DNA of 10,010 nt from Saprospirales bacterium (lineage in GTDB: Bacteria; Bacteroidota; Bacteroidia; Chitinophagales; JADJOU01). The DNA lies in the NCBI GenBank assembly GCA_947461165.1, contig CANHJR010000021.1, positions 1 to 10,010 of the forward strand, in the 5' to 3' direction. A model generated the notes under the pieces. The model did no database searches. It saw only the letters and a program-made list of their open reading frames with translations, and had not been told where the DNA came from. Below are positions 8,001 to 10,010 of this stretch, piece after piece. Made by a program: the position numbers and the translations under genes. Each line of letters begins with the position of its first letter. Positions within the stretch are counted from its first letter, which is position 1.

Positions 8001-8514
8001 CTACGGTTTTGTTTTGGCAGAATCTGATTTTTTCCATTTTCGAATTCGAATAGTCGCATTTTTGAAAGGTGGGGATGTAATCCATTGAATCATTTTTCCT
8101 AGTAGCCATTTCTCATACCTTGTATTTCATATAGTTCTAGGTTTGTTTTATGTTCCACCAGTTTCAAGATTTCTGCAGTCGTTAGATCTAGTTTGGTTTT
8201 CAGTGCATAAAAATCATCGTATTCTTTATAAAATTTCTGTGCCAGCAGTCCAAGCTCATTTCACTTGAAGTTTGTTTCTGGATAGTCTATTGTCAAACCT
8301 TTGCTTTGTTTGTCATTCCATTTGAGAACCTAATGCCCCCATCCGATGAGATATGCAAGAAGGTTGTTGATGCTCATTTTGGTGTTCTTGGCGTGTCCTT
8401 CCAATTCTTTCTTGTTTGTTTTTCAAATGGTATTGACATCAACTCAGCAGTTAATTTGCCGTAATTGTCTACGATCGCTTTTTGTAATTCATTTTTAGAA
8501 TTTGGAATAGCCAT
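8001..8514 (-). pseudogene. Decayed ClbS/DfsB (DUF1706) family gene
   Basis: This stretch has no intact reading frame, but the minus strand decodes to a near-complete ClbS/DfsB family protein of about 171 codons once two frameshifts are allowed. From ATG 8514 frame one reads MAIPNSKNELQKAIVDNYGK and on to about 8420. A second frame gives KELEGHAKNTKMSINNLL, AYLIGWGH, stop TAG (8330-8332), VLKWNDKQSKGLTIDYPETN, stop TGA (8261-8263), NELGLLAQKFYKEYDDFYA. After a shift near 8120 a third frame gives YEKWLLGKMIQW, FKNATIRIRKWKK and stop TAG at 8001-8003. Family members typically have Leu and Trp where the two internal stops fall. ClbS is a colibactin self-resistance hydrolase and DfsB is named as a related family member; the family has a DinB-like four-helix fold. 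It lies 18 nt after trmD. Sequencing error is possible but four lesions in one gene favour true decay. Confidence 0.85.
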
Positions 8515-8532
8515 TGAAATTGTGCATTATAA

Positions 8533-9207
8533 TTATTCCAAAAGATCCGGTCGTCGTTCTTTTGTTCTTAGGATAGCTTGTTCATATTTCCACTCATCAA
8601 TCTTCTGCTTATGTCCTGATAATAATACCTCTGGCACAGTGATTCCTTCCCAGGTCTCAGGTCTTGTATAGACAGGCGGTGATAGGAGTCCGTCCTGAAA
8701 ACTATCGGATAGGGCTGAGGCCTCATCGTTGATCACGCCAGGTATGATTCGACCGATACTATCGACAAGGGTGACAGCGGCTATTTCTCCGCCACTGAGA
8801 ACGTAGTCTCCTATTGATATCTCCAATGTGACATATTTCTCTCGAATACGCTCATCGATACCTTTGTAGTGACCGCAAATCATCATCAAATTCCCTTTGA
8901 GAGATAGCGCATTGGCCATTTTCTGATTGTAGGTCTGACCGTCAGGGCATAGATAGATGATTTCATCATAAGATCGCTGGGTCAGAAGGCTTTCGATACA
9001 GTCTGCGAGTGGCTGACACATCATGACCATACCGGCATCACCACCATATTGATAGTCATCTACTTGCTTGCTATTTCCGATGCCAAATGGCCTCAAAGCG
9101 ATGGTATTAACTGTGAGATGCCCTTTGACTTGGGCGCGTTTCAAGATGGAGTGGTGCAGAAAACTGTCCATCAGTTCAGGAATGACAGAAATGATATCGA
9201 TGTGCAT
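8533..9207 (-). CDS. trmD: tRNA (guanine(37)-N1)-methyltransferase TrmD
   Basis: SPOUT-class methyltransferase that uses S-adenosylmethionine to methylate G37 next to the anticodon of tRNAs reading CNN and some other codons, preventing +1 frameshifting. The 224 residues lack the long C-terminal extension of some TrmD proteins but are complete. Seen: the N-terminal MHIDIISVIPE, YGGDAGMVM (54-62), the trefoil-knot loops CGHYKGIDERI (111-121) and EISIGDYVLSGGE (129-141), Arg153 in GRIIPGV, and the catalytic Asp region DSFQDGLLSPPVYTRPE (168-184, Asp168). The ATG overlaps the rimM stop by one base (TAATG), so translation is probably coupled. The rimM-trmD order is widely conserved. Very firm. Confidence 0.98.
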   Translation of the reverse strand: MHIDIISVIPELMDSFLHHSILKRAQVKGHLTVNTIALRPFGIGNSKQVDDYQYGGDAGMVMMCQPLADCIESLLTQRSYDEIIYLCPDGQTYNQKMANALSLKGNLMMICGHYKGIDERIREKYVTLEISIGDYVLSGGEIAAVTLVDSIGRIIPGVINDEASALSDSFQDGLLSPPVYTRPETWEGITVPEVLLSGHKQKIDEWKYEQAILRTKERRPDLLE

Positions 9208-9716
9208 TAGCTGGTAAATGTTTTAAGGTATTCTGCATCAAGTTCACAATATATGGCTCTCAAATCCTCATCAATGGTGACTATCATTTCATCAATAAAT
9301 GGGATCAAGATCGTTTTTTTATCTTCGGTCGTAATTTCAATAATTTCCTGAAACTGATTTTGAAGAACATCGGAAACCAATCCTATTTTTTCTCCAAAAT
9401 TATGAACTTCATATCCGATATAGTCGTCTTCTTCTTCCATATCGAAGTGATCTTTGACAATATCTGATGCCATATAAATTTCACAATTATTGAGCGTCAC
9501 TGCGAGCTCTTTTGAGTTGTATTTCGTCCAGAGGATATTGGCTGTAAACTCATCGACTAGTCCTATTTGGGACACTAAAAGTGGAATTTTTTGATTTCCT
9601 TTTTCTATAAAAACAGCCTTGAATGCTGTTGAAATATTTTCATGGTAAAATTCGACGATCGTCGTGCCATCGTAGCCCTTGGTTTTGAGGATTCGTCCTA
9701 CATTGCTAAGTTCCAT
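9207..9716 (-). CDS. rimM: Ribosome maturation factor RimM
   Basis: Assembly factor that binds ribosomal protein S19 and helps mature the head of the 30S subunit. The 169 residues are the normal length. Seen: the N-terminal beta-barrel opening GRILKTKGYDGTTIVEF (8-24), in place of the usual GRI-K-HGL-GE pattern, and a C-terminal PRC-barrel (about residues 95-165) with DYIGYEVHNFGEKIGLV and TILIPFIDEMIVTIDED. The family's conserved IPF/ID pairing is present. It begins 4 nt after the preceding gene's stop and overlaps trmD by one base, so all three are likely one transcript. The rpsP gene that often precedes rimM is absent; the C-terminus of an unrecognised protein stands there. Confidence 0.94.
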   Translation of the reverse strand: MELSNVGRILKTKGYDGTTIVEFYHENISTAFKAVFIEKGNQKIPLLVSQIGLVDEFTANILWTKYNSKELAVTLNNCEIYMASDIVKDHFDMEEEDDYIGYEVHNFGEKIGLVSDVLQNQFQEIIEITTEDKKTILIPFIDEMIVTIDEDLRAIYCELDAEYLKTFTS

Positions 9717-9720
9717 TTGT

Positions 9721-10010
9721 TTATCGGTGTGTGGTTATGAATTTTTTGAAATAGCCACATTCTTGCAGCACTTCTTTGGCGTATTTGGTGTCAAGGTATT
9801 TTTTGAGTTCAAAGAACTGAGACCAATTATCAAAATCTTTTTGGACATTTTCTACCTCATAATAGGATTCAAATTTGTCATAGAAGTTCTTTTTGTACCA
9901 TTCATTGCGTTCACATTTTGCAAGCATGAAATGACATTTTGCTCTTTGTTCAGGATGGACTGCTTGTGTCAATGCTAATTTATAGAATTTCTTTGCGTTT
10001 TCCATACTAA
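9721..10010 (-). CDS. C-terminal part of an unrecognised (possibly TPR-like) protein, cut by the window edge
   Basis: The visible part is about 94 residues and ends 4 nt before rimM. An ATG at 10005 exists, but the frame stays open to the window edge (codon AGT before it), so this is probably the tail of a longer protein. The text AKKFYKLALTQAVHPEQRAK then CHFMLAKCERNEW looks like a helical tetratricopeptide-type pair (small residues spaced between aromatic and Leu positions). It ends with KKYLDTKYAKEVLQECGYFK, a tail pattern I associate with large Bacteroidota helical-repeat proteins. No signal peptide or enzyme motif is visible here. If ATG 10005 is the true start, it is a small 94-residue protein of unknown role. 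Function not assigned. Confidence 0.6.
   Translation of the reverse strand, partial: SMENAKKFYKLALTQAVHPEQRAKCHFMLAKCERNEWYKKNFYDKFESYYEVENVQKDFDNWSQFFELKKYLDTKYAKEVLQECGYFKKFITTHR

Noticed and set aside
8039..8050. Perfect 12-bp palindrome TTCGAATTCGAA
   Set aside because: It lies within the pseudogene where it encodes the conserved Arg-Ile-Arg stretch, so codon content explains it; no second copy or promoter context.
8465..8671. Plus-strand open frame of 68 codons over the trmD end and the gap
   Set aside because: It is antisense to the trmD C-terminus and to the start of the ClbS-like pseudogene; the product shows no family likeness.

Overview
The window looks like ordinary chromosomal DNA from a member of the Bacteroidota, possibly a Saprospirales/Cytophagales-like lineage. 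The finer placement is a guess. Pointers are the moderately AT-rich sequence, promoters of the Bacteroidota form (TTTG, about 19 nt, TAnnTTTG), mostly weak Shine-Dalgarno signals, a Rho factor with a long charged N-terminal region, a pheS gene with no pheT beside it, and protein sequences that read like Bacteroidota orthologues. No tRNA, rRNA, CRISPR array or insertion sequence was seen.

Region 1 (about 16-4446, minus strand, read right to left) is a probable operon mreB-mreC-mreD-cysN-rdgB behind a TAnnTTTG promoter. MreB, MreC and MreD form the cytoskeletal and membrane core of the cell-elongation machinery. Where pbp2 (mrdA) and rodA often follow, this operon carries cysN, the GTPase subunit of ATP sulfurylase, and then rdgB, which clears non-canonical purine nucleotides. 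cysD is not in the window.

Region 2 (about 4497-7369) has pheS (minus) and rho (plus) in divergent orientation. The AT-rich spacer between them contains a perfect 8-bp inverted repeat. The pheS reading frame extends upstream of its likely GTG start into a Phe-rich stretch. Rho has a complete helicase core, but a disordered charged N-terminus replaces any recognisable Rho_N helical domain.

Region 3 (7401-8000) carries a small secreted thioredoxin-fold-like protein (minus), convergent with rho, with a good Bacteroidota-type promoter.

Region 4 (8001-10010, minus strand) is a translation-linked cluster: the end of a larger unrecognised protein, then rimM (ribosome maturation) and trmD (tRNA m1G37 methylation), joined by a 4-nt gap and a 1-nt overlap. 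Just after trmD, the apparently empty 8001-8514 stretch is a decayed ClbS/DfsB (DUF1706) family gene with two frameshifts and two in-frame stops. It is the least obvious element in the window.

I see no convincing new multi-gene system. The points most worth following up are the hidden pseudogene, the mre-cysN linkage, the Rho N-terminus and the pheS leader region.
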